From NCBI RefSeq assembly GCF_003206045.1, contig NZ_PZJM01000009.1, positions 186,001 through 250,000 on the forward strand: a DNA stretch of 64,000 bases, given 5' to 3'. The first letter of the stretch is position 1. Each line of letters opens with the position of its first letter. The DNA comes from Salinicola lusitanus (GTDB lineage: Bacteria; Pseudomonadota; Gammaproteobacteria; Pseudomonadales; Halomonadaceae). The notes under the pieces were generated by a model. That model had not been told where the DNA came from, ran no database searches, and saw only the letters and a program-made list of their open reading frames with translations. The position numbers and the translations under genes are program-made. Shown here piece after piece: positions 1 through 7,700 of this stretch.

Positions 1-603
1 GTGCGCCAGCGCGCTGATCTGCGCGGCGTGTCGCATCAGCGCCAGCTCGGCCTCGCTCTTGGTCAGGCGAAGTTCGTGGATCAAGGCACTGACGTCGGCA
101 AACCGGGTGGGGGCGACGGCACCCCGTCGCGCCCGGGCGCTCAGCTGTCCGCGCACGCCCTCGGCGATGCTCATGGCGGCGGTGTCGGACAGTGGCAGGT
201 AGAGGGTTTGGCGACCATCCAGCAGTTCGGTCAGGTCGTGGCGCTGGGTGTTATCGAACGCCTCGTCCATACCGTAATCGCGCACGGCCCCTTCGGGGCC
301 GATACGAATGCCGGTCCAGGCCTCCTTCTCGGGGTCCTTCTCCTGACAGTAGAGGATAGTCTCGCCGGCTTCCCGGCCGGGCAGCAGCACCAGCAGCGCG
401 TCGGGTTCGGGAAAACCGCACAGATAGTGGAAATCGCTGTTCTGGCGGAACGCGTACTCGCTGTCGTGATTGCGCGTCCTGAGCGCGGCACCCGGCAACA
501 GCACGGCGCTGTGTTCCGGCAATTCGGCCATCAGGCGCTCGCGACGGGCCGCGAACTCCTCTGGCGAGATGGGGGCGGGACGCGGCAACGGCTCGGGTCG
601 CAT
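1..603 (-). CDS. pepP: Xaa-Pro aminopeptidase PepP, 5' part only (runs off the left edge)
   Basis: Cytosolic metallopeptidase that removes an N-terminal residue preceding proline. Only the first 201 codons are present. They cover the N-terminal aminopeptidase-P domain, including the stretch around residues 43-55 (RTRNHDSEYAFRQ, then SDFHYLCGF) and the PEPDALLVLLPGRE segment typical of PepP. The metal-binding pita-bread domain lies beyond the edge, so integrity cannot be judged. The ATG at 603 is the natural start. It follows ygfB on the same strand after 84 bases, as in the ygfB-pepP-ubiH cluster of E. coli, so ubiquinone genes are expected further left. Confidence 0.9.
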   Translation of the reverse strand, partial: MRPEPLPRPAPISPEEFAARRERLMAELPEHSAVLLPGAALRTRNHDSEYAFRQNSDFHYLCGFPEPDALLVLLPGREAGETILYCQEKDPEKEAWTGIRIGPEGAVRDYGMDEAFDNTQRHDLTELLDGRQTLYLPLSDTAAMSIAEGVRGQLSARARRGAVAPTRFADVSALIHELRLTKSEAELALMRHAAQISALAH

Positions 604-687
604 GTCTCTCTCCTTGAGCGAAGCGCCCCGGGATTCGCCGGGACGCCTGGAATATCGTCGATCACGCGCCTCGCGGCGCGGGCGGAC

Positions 688-1317
688 TCAATGCAGCGCT
701 GGCGGTGTCTCGTCCTCGCCGCCGGCGGTTTCGCCACTCTCGTTCTCCACCTGCTCCACCTGGGGTTCTCCAGGGTGCTGTTCGGTGTAGAGCAGCATCG
801 CCGCCATCCGGGCATGTTCGGTCAGCGCGAAGAGATCGTTCTCGTTTTCGGGGTCGTCGGCGATATCGATATCGATCGCCGACAGCTGGCCGAGATCCTC
901 CAGCGCCTCTTTCAGCGGCGAGGACCAGTTCTCGTAGGTTTCGCCATCCACTTCGTTGACGACCTCGAGAAAGCCCTGGGTCCACTCCTTGAGCCCCTGG
1001 GCGCGCTCGGAGAGCGAAAACAGCTCGTCCGGCAGCAGCGGCTCGAAGTTGAGCTCGGCGGCGGAGAGCGCGTCCAGTGTCTGGCGGCGCCAGCCCAGCA
1101 GCACGTCCGCATCCTCGCGGTTTTCCGGCTGTTCCACGTTGAGCGACAGGCAGACTTCCTCCAGCCACCCCTCGGCACTCAGATCGTGCAAACCGAGCTC
1201 GGCGCACAGTCGGCCGTCGAGAAACGCTGGCGACTGCATGCTGCCATGGGCCAGAAAGACATTGGCGACGGTGGAAAAGTCGAGCTGGTCGTTGATGATC
1301 GACATGTCGGCATCCAT
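688..1317 (-). CDS. ygfB: UPF0149 family protein YgfB
   Basis: A 209-residue acidic protein of the YgfB/UPF0149 family. In pseudomonads a family member (TfgB/YgfB) is known to affect gene expression, but the biochemical role is poorly defined. Family features seen are the GLKEWTQGFL helix, a DDPENENDLFALTEHARMAAMLLY segment (positions 950 down to about 780) and the terminal ALH. Start uncertain: ATG at 1317 and ATG at 1305 (MSIINDQ, resembling the E. coli N terminus) are both possible, and upstream in-frame codons are unconvincing. Probably co-transcribed with pepP and divergent from zapA. Confidence 0.85.
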   Translation of the reverse strand: MDADMSIINDQLDFSTVANVFLAHGSMQSPAFLDGRLCAELGLHDLSAEGWLEEVCLSLNVEQPENREDADVLLGWRRQTLDALSAAELNFEPLLPDELFSLSERAQGLKEWTQGFLEVVNEVDGETYENWSSPLKEALEDLGQLSAIDIDIADDPENENDLFALTEHARMAAMLLYTEQHPGEPQVEQVENESGETAGGEDETPPALH

Positions 1318-1369
1318 GATTGGGTGATCGCAAGAGCCGGCGGGCGCGTGGCGCCGGCGCGGCGGCGCG

Positions 1370-1398
1370 TTGACCGCCAATAACCGGCTCTCTATAGT
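1370..1398 (+). promoter_or_regulatory. Sigma-70 promoter reading toward zapA
   Basis: TTGACC (1370-1375), 17-base spacer, TATAGT (1393-1398). This is a near-consensus promoter pointing at zapA, implying a leader of about 150 bases. Read by eye, not tested. Confidence 0.7.
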
Positions 1399-1554
1399 GA
1401 TTCCTCAATCGCGGCGGCACGCTCCCCGGGCCTTCGACCCCGCCCGGCGCAGCCGGTCACCGACCGCAGGCAGGGTAACGAATCCGGACGCGCTCGGCGC
1501 GAATGCCTGCCATCTTACCGCATCGATCTTCACCGCCCACCCCGGAGCGACAAC

Positions 1555-1869
1555 ATGAGCGACACGTCTCGCCCGACGACCGAAGTCACCCTGCTGGGCA
1601 AACCCTACGTGATCGCCTGCCCGCCCGAGGAGCAGGATCAGTTGAAGCGTTCCGCCCGCTACCTGGATCGCGCCATGCACGGCATCCATTCGCGAGGCAA
1701 GGTGCTGGGCGCCGAAAAGATCGCGATCATGGCCGCCCTCAATATCACCCACGAGCTGCTGACGGCGCTGGACTCGCATCGCGCCGGCGAGCAGAGCCTG
1801 AGTGATCTGAGCGAGAGGCTGGAACGTGCGCTGGCCAAGGCGGGAGAACCCGGCCGACAGGCACCGTGA
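1555..1869 (+). CDS. zapA: Cell division protein ZapA
   Basis: A 104-residue FtsZ-ring-associated protein that cross-links FtsZ protofilaments and recruits ZapB. The sequence opens with a beta strand (TEVTLLGKPYVIACP, residues 9-23). The helical EEQDQLKRSARYLDRAM segment, KVLGAEKIAIMAALNITHELL and a C-terminal coiled coil (about residues 60-98) follow, all as in ZapA. Length matches the family. The conserved neighbourhood zapA-6S RNA-fau supports the assignment. A strong promoter candidate lies at 1370-1398. Confidence 0.92.
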   Translation: MSDTSRPTTEVTLLGKPYVIACPPEEQDQLKRSARYLDRAMHGIHSRGKVLGAEKIAIMAALNITHELLTALDSHRAGEQSLSDLSERLERALAKAGEPGRQAP

Positions 1870-1902
1870 TGTCGAAAGCGCCATCGGTATCGTAATCCGC
1901 CA

Positions 1903-1931
1903 TTGGGCAACGGAAGCCGCTCTGCTACGAT
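1903..1931 (+). promoter_or_regulatory. Promoter of 6S RNA
   Basis: TTGGGC (1903-1908), 17 bases, TACGAT (1926-1931). It ends about 9 bases before the predicted 5' end of 6S RNA, and in gammaproteobacteria ssrS is normally transcribed from a promoter placed just there. Confidence 0.6.
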
Positions 1932-1939
1932 GGTGGGGT

Positions 1940-2119
1940 TTCCTGGAGTGTGCGCCAGTCATTACAAGTCCCTCGAGCCTATGCGCAGTACCCAGGGGGC
2001 CAATTGCTAGGCAGGCCCGTGTGCATGTCCGCGCGTCGGAAAGCCTGAAGGCCTGCCTGCGGCCACCCACCTTGAACCAATAGGTTCAGGGCCAGAATGA
2101 CAGCGGCACTCTGGGGAAC
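1940..2119 (+). ncRNA. ssrS: 6S RNA
   Basis: Global regulator that binds sigma-70 RNA polymerase holoenzyme by mimicking an open promoter. Recognised from its position between zapA and fau, a length of about 180 nt, and complementary ends (TTCCTGGAGTG near 1940 against CACTCTGGGGAA at 2107-2118). The conserved 3' segment CACCTTGAACC...GGTTCAGGG (about 2070-2092) is followed by CAGCGGCAC, as in the E. coli RNA. The central bulge flanks GTCCCTCGAGCC (about 1969) and GTCGGAAAGCCT (about 2036) are also visible. The boundaries are estimates to within a few bases. Confidence 0.9.
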
Positions 2120-2148
2120 TCTTCTTGTCGTTCAATAATCCCATCGCC

Positions 2149-2805
2149 ATGATCAACCCTGACGCTGCCCAGGCTGCCACGACCCTGTCGTCGGCCGTCG
2201 ATGGTCGTCTCGATCGGCGCGAGCTTCGACGTGAGCTGCGTCGCCGCCGTCGCGCACTGACTCCGGATCAACGACGCCGGGCCTCCCGCGAGCTATGCCG
2301 TCGCCTCAGGTGCCTGCCCGAACTGCAGCGCGCCCGCCGCGTGGCGCTCTATCTGCCCAACGATGGCGAGATCGATCCGCGCCCGCTGATCGACTGGTTC
2401 ACCGCCCGTCGCGCCCATGTCTATCTCCCGGTATTACGCCCCCTGGTCGAGAACCGGCTGTGGTTCGTGCGTTATCGCGCCGGCACCCGGATGACCCGCA
2501 ACCGCTTCGGTATCGCCGAGCCGGACACCCGCTTCGGCGCTCATCGCGCCAACCGTTTGCCCGCCTGGGCGCTGGATACCGTGCTGCTGCCACTGGTGGG
2601 GTTCGACGACGACGGGCAGCGAATCGGCATGGGCGGTGGATTCTACGATCGCACGTTCGCCTTTGCCCGACGCCAGCGCCCCAGGCCTCGGCTGATCGGG
2701 CTCGCCCACGACTGCCAACGGGTCGACTCGCTGCCCGTCGAGGGCTGGGACGTGCCGCTGGACGCCATCGTCAGCGACCGGCGCATCGTCCGACCCGATC
2801 GCTGA
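2149..2805 (+). CDS. fau: 5-formyltetrahydrofolate cyclo-ligase
   Basis: Converts 5-formyl-THF to 5,10-methenyl-THF using ATP, a folate salvage reaction in the cytosol. Family features are the basic N-terminal RRRRALTPDQRRR helix, VYLPVL, NRFGIAEP, LLPLVGFDDDGQRIGMGGGFYDRTFA (substrate/nucleotide loop) and AHDCQ. The core matches the roughly 200-residue family. Start uncertain: ATG at 2149 is used here. An in-frame TTG at 2125 would sit only 6 bases after 6S RNA, and the extra N-terminal residues are not conserved. It follows ssrS as in E. coli, where 6S RNA and this gene are co-transcribed. Confidence 0.9.
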   Translation: MINPDAAQAATTLSSAVDGRLDRRELRRELRRRRRALTPDQRRRASRELCRRLRCLPELQRARRVALYLPNDGEIDPRPLIDWFTARRAHVYLPVLRPLVENRLWFVRYRAGTRMTRNRFGIAEPDTRFGAHRANRLPAWALDTVLLPLVGFDDDGQRIGMGGGFYDRTFAFARRQRPRPRLIGLAHDCQRVDSLPVEGWDVPLDAIVSDRRIVRPDR

Positions 2806-2840
2806 AGCGCGAGGCCGGCCGACACCGAACGGCTGCAACG

Positions 2841-2876
2841 AAAACGGCCGGCAGCGTTTCCGCTACCGGCCGTTTC
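2841..2876 (+). terminator. Hairpin terminator after fau
   Basis: Inverted repeat AAACGGCCGG-C-AGCG / CGCT-A-CCGGCCGTTT around a TTTC loop. The stem has one mismatch and ends in CGTTTCG. It lies about 35 bases past the fau stop. The T-run is short, so it may also end leftward transcription. Confidence 0.6.
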
Positions 2877-2962
2877 GAGCCACACCCCACCAGCCGATCC
2901 TCTTCACCACGCCCTCATTCGCCGGCCGTCGCCAGCCGAATGATCCGGCGTGTTCCCGGGCC

Positions 2963-3058
2963 TCAGGCGCCCAGCAGCGTCTGCGCGTAGCCTGTCGCCA
3001 CCACGCCGACGCCGAAGATCAATACCAATGCCATTACCAAGTCGGGCTTGCGTCTCAT
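2963..3058 (-). CDS. Small single-pass membrane peptide, 31 residues, unknown function
   Basis: Reads MRRKPDLVMALVLIFGVG followed by VVATGYAQTLLGA. A positively charged N terminus precedes one hydrophobic segment (about residues 7-25), so it is predicted to lie in the inner membrane with its N terminus inside. The ATG at 3058 has GGAG five bases upstream, and a near-consensus sigma-70 promoter sits at 3111-3139. A longer in-frame reading from 3163 would cross that promoter and is rejected. The gene lies alone between fau and ilvA. I recall similar short ORFs in halomonads but cannot verify that here. Confidence 0.6.
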   Translation of the reverse strand: MRRKPDLVMALVLIFGVGVVATGYAQTLLGA

Positions 3059-3110
3059 GTCGACTCCGCTGCGTTGGGTTCGGTCGCTGCCCCCCGCAGC
3101 GACGCGCACG

Positions 3111-3139
3111 ACTATAGGGTCAGGCCAAAAACTTGACAA
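3111..3139 (-). promoter_or_regulatory. Near-consensus sigma-70 promoter for the 31-residue peptide gene
   Basis: On the minus strand TTGTCA (3139-3134), 17 bases, TATAGT (3116-3111). The expected [16 protein letters not shown] near 3104, about 45 bases upstream of the ATG at 3058. It is among the best promoter matches in the window. Confidence 0.75.
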
Positions 3140-3269
3140 GAGTGTTTCCGGCCCGGATGACACCTTTTTTCGTTACCCAATAGTATCGGCACCAACACAA
3201 AAAGTTTGAGATCGGATTCAGGGACTTTTAGCGCCTATTTCATCCTTTCACGACGACTACCGACGAAGT

Positions 3270-4787
3270 CTAGGCCATGAACAGCCGGTAGGCCGTATTG
3301 TCGGTCTCCTTCCAGTAACGATAGCCGATGCGATCGAAGTGTTCCTCGGCATGGGCGCGGTCGCCATTGGGCATCTGCAATCCCACCAGCACCCGGCCGT
3401 AGGCGGCGCCGTGATTGCGGTAGTGGAACAGCGAGATGTTCCAGTCCGCCGGCAGGTGGGTGAGGAAGTTCATCAGCGCGCCGGGGCGTTCGGGGAATTC
3501 GAAGCGATAGACCTCCTCCTCGAAACGCTCCCGGGGTCGACCGCCGCCCAGATGGCGGATGTGAAGCTTGGCCAGTTCGTTGTCGGTGAGATCCTCGACC
3601 GGATAGTCGGCCTCGCGCAGGCGGCGGATCAGCTCTTCGCGATCCTCGCCCCCCGGTTTGACCTGAACACCGACGAAGATGTGCGCGTTCTCCGGATCGG
3701 CGTAGCGATAGTTGAATTCGGTCACCATGCGCCGCCCGATCACCCGGCAGAACTGCTTGAAGCTGCCCGGCCGCTCGGGGATCTCCACCGCCAGGATCGC
3801 CTCGCGCTGCTCGCCCAGCTCGGTGCGCTCGGCAACGTGCTGGAGCCGGTCGAAATTGATGTTGGCGCCCGAGTTGATGCACATCAGTGTCTGGTCGCGC
3901 GCCTGGGTCTGCTGGATATACTTCTTGAGCCCCGCCAGCGACAGCGCCCCGGAGGTCTCCGCCACCGCCCGCGTGTCATCGAAGGTGTCCTTCACCGCCG
4001 CGCACATCTCGTCGGTATTGACGGTGATCACGCCGTCGATGTGATGACGCAGGATCTCGAACGGCGCCTCGCCGATCTGCGCCACCGCAACGCCCTCGGC
4101 AAACACCCCGACCTGGTCCAGCGTCACCCGCTCGCCGGCCTCCATGGCCGCCTTGAGGCAGGCGGAGTCCTCGGCTTCGACACCGAACACCTTGATCTCC
4201 GGGCGCAGATACTTGATGTAGGCCGCGATACCCGCCAGCAGCCCGCCACCGCCGACGGGGACGAAGATCGCATCGAGCGGACCGGCATGCTGGCGCAGGA
4301 TCTCCATCGCCACCGTCCCCTGGCCGGCGATCACGTCGAAATCGTCATAGGGCGGGATATAGGTATAGTCATGCTCGGCGATCAGCTCCCGGGCGTGGCT
4401 CAGGGCTTCACCGAAGGCGTCGCCCTTGAGCACCACCCTGGCGCCCCAGCCCCGGACCGCCGACACCTTGATGTCCGGCGTGACCCGCGGCATCACGATC
4501 ACCGCCTTGACCCCCATCTGCCTGGCCGCCATCGCCAGCCCCTGGGCATGATTGCCCGCGGACGCCGCGATCACGCCCTTGGCCTTCTGCTCGTCGCTCA
4601 GCTGCGCCATCTTGTTGTAGGCGCCGCGAATCTTGAACGAGAAAACCGGCTGCAGGTCTTCGCGCTTGATCAGAATCCGGTTGGAAAAGCGGCGGGAGAG
4701 CGCAGGCAGCGGGGAGATCGGGGTCTCCCGGGCCGCCTCGTAGACACGGGCCTGGAGGATCTTTTTGACGATGTCTTCGAGTTGCAT
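3270..4787 (-). CDS. ilvA: Threonine ammonia-lyase, biosynthetic
   Basis: PLP enzyme converting threonine to 2-oxobutanoate, the committed step of isoleucine synthesis. 505 residues, the normal length for the allosteric form. The PLP lysine is K52 in SFKIRGAYN, the phosphate-binding glycine loop is VGGGGLLAG (about residues 177-185), and SAGNHAQG is also present. Two ACT-like regulatory segments follow from about residue 330 (ILAVEIPERPGSFKQFC and YRFEFPERPGALMNFL), the sites of isoleucine/valine control. The ATG at 4787 has AGGACA upstream. Divergent from rpiA. Confidence 0.95.
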   Translation of the reverse strand: MQLEDIVKKILQARVYEAARETPISPLPALSRRFSNRILIKREDLQPVFSFKIRGAYNKMAQLSDEQKAKGVIAASAGNHAQGLAMAARQMGVKAVIVMPRVTPDIKVSAVRGWGARVVLKGDAFGEALSHARELIAEHDYTYIPPYDDFDVIAGQGTVAMEILRQHAGPLDAIFVPVGGGGLLAGIAAYIKYLRPEIKVFGVEAEDSACLKAAMEAGERVTLDQVGVFAEGVAVAQIGEAPFEILRHHIDGVITVNTDEMCAAVKDTFDDTRAVAETSGALSLAGLKKYIQQTQARDQTLMCINSGANINFDRLQHVAERTELGEQREAILAVEIPERPGSFKQFCRVIGRRMVTEFNYRYADPENAHIFVGVQVKPGGEDREELIRRLREADYPVEDLTDNELAKLHIRHLGGGRPRERFEEEVYRFEFPERPGALMNFLTHLPADWNISLFHYRNHGAAYGRVLVGLQMPNGDRAHAEEHFDRIGYRYWKETDNTAYRLFMA

Positions 4788-4896
4788 TCGGGTATGTCCT
4801 GGCGAACAGCTGGGGTGCAGCGCTCCCGCCGCGAGAGTGGCGGGCTTTGATGGACCCGTATTGTTAACAGACCCCGGCCCCGAGCGTCCAGCGACA

Positions 4897-4925
4897 TCGG
4901 CAGCGTGTGCCGCTTGCTTTATACT
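4897..4925 (+). promoter_or_regulatory. Candidate rpiA promoter
   Basis: TCGGCA (4897-4902), 17 bases, TATACT (4920-4925). The -10 is strong and the -35 matches four of six positions. It lies 60 bases before the rpiA ATG. Confidence 0.45.
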
Positions 4926-4984
4926 GGCCGCGCTCCGAGCGTACCCGAATCGAACCCTTCTCCACTCAGCCTGCCGGAACCGAC

Positions 4985-5656
4985 ATGACCCAGGACGACC
5001 TCAAGCGCGCCGTCGCCGCCGCAGCCCTCGAAGACATCGACAACCTGCTGACCCCGGATGCGGTGATCGGGGTGGGCACGGGCTCCACGGCCAACCACTT
5101 CATCGACCTGCTGGCCGCTCGCCGACACGATTTCCGCGGCGCGGTCGCGAGTTCGGAAGCGACGGCAGCGCGGCTGAAGTCCCACGGCATCGACGTGCTG
5201 GAACTCAACCATGTCGGCACCGTCCCGGTCTATGTCGACGGCGCCGACGAGATCGACGCCAGGCTGCGCATGATCAAGGGCGGCGGCGCGGCACTGACCC
5301 GGGAGAAGATCGTGGCCGCCTGCGCCGAGCGCTTCATCTGCATCGCCGATGCCAGCAAGCGGGTCGAGGTGCTGGGTGGCTTCCCGCTGCCGGTCGAGGT
5401 GATTCCGATGGCGCGCTCCTATGTCGCCCGCGAAATGGTCAAGCTGGGCATTACGCCGGTCTATCGGGACGGGGTGCTGACCGACAACGGCAACCGCATC
5501 CTCGACGGTTACGACAAGCTGTTCGACGAGCCCGAGGCCATGGAAACGGCGCTGGATGCGCTGGTCGGCGTGGTCACCAACGGCCTGTTCGCCAAACGCC
5601 CGGCCGATGTGCTGATGCTGGGCAGCGACGCCGGGGTGGAGCGCTTGACCCGCTGA
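4985..5656 (+). CDS. rpiA: Ribose-5-phosphate isomerase A
   Basis: Interconverts ribose-5-phosphate and ribulose-5-phosphate in the pentose phosphate pathway. 223 residues, usual for RpiA. Active-site segments are [11 protein letters not shown] (31-41), DGADEID (85-91) and [11 protein letters not shown] (98-108, holding the catalytic glutamate). The ATG at 4985 begins the family-typical [10 protein letters not shown], and an upstream in-frame extension to 4907 would run through the promoter and is rejected. The ilvA/rpiA divergent pair is common in pseudomonads and halomonads. It converges on the next gene with a 9-base gap. Confidence 0.95.
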   Translation: MTQDDLKRAVAAAALEDIDNLLTPDAVIGVGTGSTANHFIDLLAARRHDFRGAVASSEATAARLKSHGIDVLELNHVGTVPVYVDGADEIDARLRMIKGGGAALTREKIVAACAERFICIADASKRVEVLGGFPLPVEVIPMARSYVAREMVKLGITPVYRDGVLTDNGNRILDGYDKLFDEPEAMETALDALVGVVTNGLFAKRPADVLMLGSDAGVERLTR

Positions 5657-5665
5657 CCCGGCCCG

Positions 5666-6661
5666 CTACAGCCGGTTGGGGCACTCGATGCCCTCGGCGT
5701 AGGCCATCAGGTTGGCCCGGGTCACCTGGGCGATCTCGCGCAGCGCCTCGACAGTGAAAAACCCCTGGTGTCCGGTGATCAGCACATTGGGGAAGCTCGC
5801 CAGGCGCGCGAACACGTCATCGTCGATGATCTCCGCCGAGTGGTCGCGGAAGAACAGTTCGCTCTCCTGCTCGTAGACATCGATGGCCAGCGCCCCCAGC
5901 TGACGCGATTTCAGCGCGCCGATGACTGCGGGCGTATCGATCAGCGCCCCTCGTGAGGTATTGACCAGCATGGCGCCCGGCTTCATCGCCGCCAAGGTCC
6001 CGTCATCGATCAGGTGATGGGTCTGCTCGGTCAGCGGACAGTGCAGCGAGACGATATCGGAGCGAGCCAGCAGCGCCTCGAGCGGGACCGCTTCCCCGTA
6101 GGCCTGGAACGCGTCGGCGGGATAGGGGTCGTAGCCCAGCACCTCGCAGCCGAGCCCCTTCAGGATGCGTGCCATGCACAGCCCGATCCGCCCCGTCCCG
6201 ATCACGCCCGCCGTCTTGCCGTGAAGGGTGACGCCCAGCAGCCCGTCGAGTGCGAAGTTGCCCTCGCGCACGCGGTTGAAGGCCCGGTGAGTCTTGCGGT
6301 TCAGGGTCATGATCATCGCCAGCGCGTGCTCGGCCACCGCCTCCGGCGAGTAGGCCGGCACCCGCGCCACGAACAGCCCGAGCCGATGGGCAGCCGCGAG
6401 ATCGATATTGTTGAAACCGGCGCAGCGCAACACGATCGCGCGGATCCCGAGGGTGGCCAGGGTGTCGAGCACGGCGGCGTCGAGGCAGTCGTTGACGAAC
6501 ACGCAGACCGCCTCGCTGCCCGCCGCCAGCGCTACGGTGCCGGCATCGAGACCGGCTTCCTGGTAGTGCCACTCGATGTCGTCATCGGCATCTTGTACGG
6601 CAGCGAGTTCGTCGAAAAAGCGGCGATCGTAGGGCTGGGCACTGAAAACGGTAACTCGCAT
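5666..6661 (-). CDS. ldhA: 2-hydroxyacid dehydrogenase, D-lactate dehydrogenase type
   Basis: NADH-linked enzyme of the D-isomer-specific 2-hydroxyacid family, probably reducing pyruvate to D-lactate. 331 residues, close to E. coli LdhA. Seen are RCAGFNNID (79-87), the Rossmann GTGRIG (155-160), NTSRGALID with the substrate arginine (about 235), VYEQESELFF with the catalytic glutamate, and GHQGFFT with the catalytic histidine. The FF in EQESELFFRDHS is characteristic of LdhA rather than of glycerate or phosphoglycerate dehydrogenases. The ATG at 6661 is preferred because upstream codons are not conserved in character. Confidence 0.85.
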   Translation of the reverse strand: MRVTVFSAQPYDRRFFDELAAVQDADDDIEWHYQEAGLDAGTVALAAGSEAVCVFVNDCLDAAVLDTLATLGIRAIVLRCAGFNNIDLAAAHRLGLFVARVPAYSPEAVAEHALAMIMTLNRKTHRAFNRVREGNFALDGLLGVTLHGKTAGVIGTGRIGLCMARILKGLGCEVLGYDPYPADAFQAYGEAVPLEALLARSDIVSLHCPLTEQTHHLIDDGTLAAMKPGAMLVNTSRGALIDTPAVIGALKSRQLGALAIDVYEQESELFFRDHSAEIIDDDVFARLASFPNVLITGHQGFFTVEALREIAQVTRANLMAYAEGIECPNRL

Positions 6662-6788
6662 GGCGAAGAACTCGCGGCAACGGAGGGCATCTACCAGCGT
6701 AGCGATCCCTGGCGCCGCCGCCAGGGACCAATTGCCGCGGCCCAGTACCCACGGCGCTTCCAACGACCCGAGCGGAGGTCACTCGAGC

Positions 6789-7700
6789 GTGCTCCCCATC
6801 GTCCACCACCCCGGCTACAGCATCGAATGGCCCGAGCGCCATCCGTTCCCGATGGCAAAATTCCGAGTCCTGCGCCGACGCCTGTCGACGCTGGCGTTCG
6901 ACGACCGTGACGACGTTGGCTGGATCACCCCTGCCCCGGCGACCGGCAAAGCGCTATTGCGTGGGCACACCGCCGACTACCTGCAGCGTTTCTATCTGGG
7001 CGAGATCGCGACCACGCGGCGCACGCCGAGCGGCTTCCCCTGGTCACCCGCGCTGGTCGAACGCACCCTGCTGGAAGTCGGCGGGACGCTGGCCGCGGTG
7101 GACAGCGCCATGGAGACCGGGCTGGCGCTCAATACCGCCGGCGGCACCCACCACGCCTACGCCGATCGTGCCAGCGGCTACTGCCTGCTCAACGATCTCG
7201 CGGTCGCCGCCCACCACCTGCTGGCCGAGTATCGCCTCGAGCGGGTCCTGATCGTCGACTGCGACGTGCACCAGGGGGATGGAACGGCCTGGATCTTCCG
7301 CGACGAGCCACGGGTCTTCACGCTGTCGCTCCACGGCGAGGCCAACTTTCCGTTCGAGAAGCGCCAGAGCGATCGCGACGTGGCGCTACCGCGCGGTACC
7401 GGGGACGACGCCTATCTGGCACGCCTCGAGGCGGCGCTGGACCCGATTCTGAACGACTTCCGGCCGCAGTTCGTGCTGTTCGATGCCGGCGCCGACGTCC
7501 ACGCCGACGACCGGCTGGGCCACCTGGCGCTGAGCGACCACGGCCTCTATCGCCGCGATCACCGGGTACTGGCGGCCTGCCGCAGGCGAGGCATTCCCGT
7601 CGCCGGCGTCATCGGCGGCGGCTATGACCGCGACCTCGAAGCGCTGGCCGAGCGTCACGCCCAGTTGTTTCTCGCCGCGCTGGCGCTGACCTCCGAGTGA
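6789..7700 (+). CDS. Histone deacetylase-fold zinc hydrolase
   Basis: Belongs to the arginase/deacetylase superfamily (HDAC, AcuC, acetylpolyamine amidohydrolase). 303 residues. Visible are the paired histidines in GGTHHAYAD (about 118-125), the zinc ligands in VDCDVHQGDGTA (156-167), FDAGADVHADDRLG (about 235) and a C-terminal VIGGGYD. The natural substrate of bacterial members is usually unknown, perhaps an acetylated protein, polyamine or metabolite. A GTG start at 6789 is chosen because GGAGG lies 10 bases upstream and the family N terminus (PIVHHPGY) begins there. Its 3' end overlaps the opposing GT90-like gene by 46 bases. Confidence 0.85.
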   Translation: MLPIVHHPGYSIEWPERHPFPMAKFRVLRRRLSTLAFDDRDDVGWITPAPATGKALLRGHTADYLQRFYLGEIATTRRTPSGFPWSPALVERTLLEVGGTLAAVDSAMETGLALNTAGGTHHAYADRASGYCLLNDLAVAAHHLLAEYRLERVLIVDCDVHQGDGTAWIFRDEPRVFTLSLHGEANFPFEKRQSDRDVALPRGTGDDAYLARLEAALDPILNDFRPQFVLFDAGADVHADDRLGHLALSDHGLYRRDHRVLAACRRRGIPVAGVIGGGYDRDLEALAERHAQLFLAALALTSE

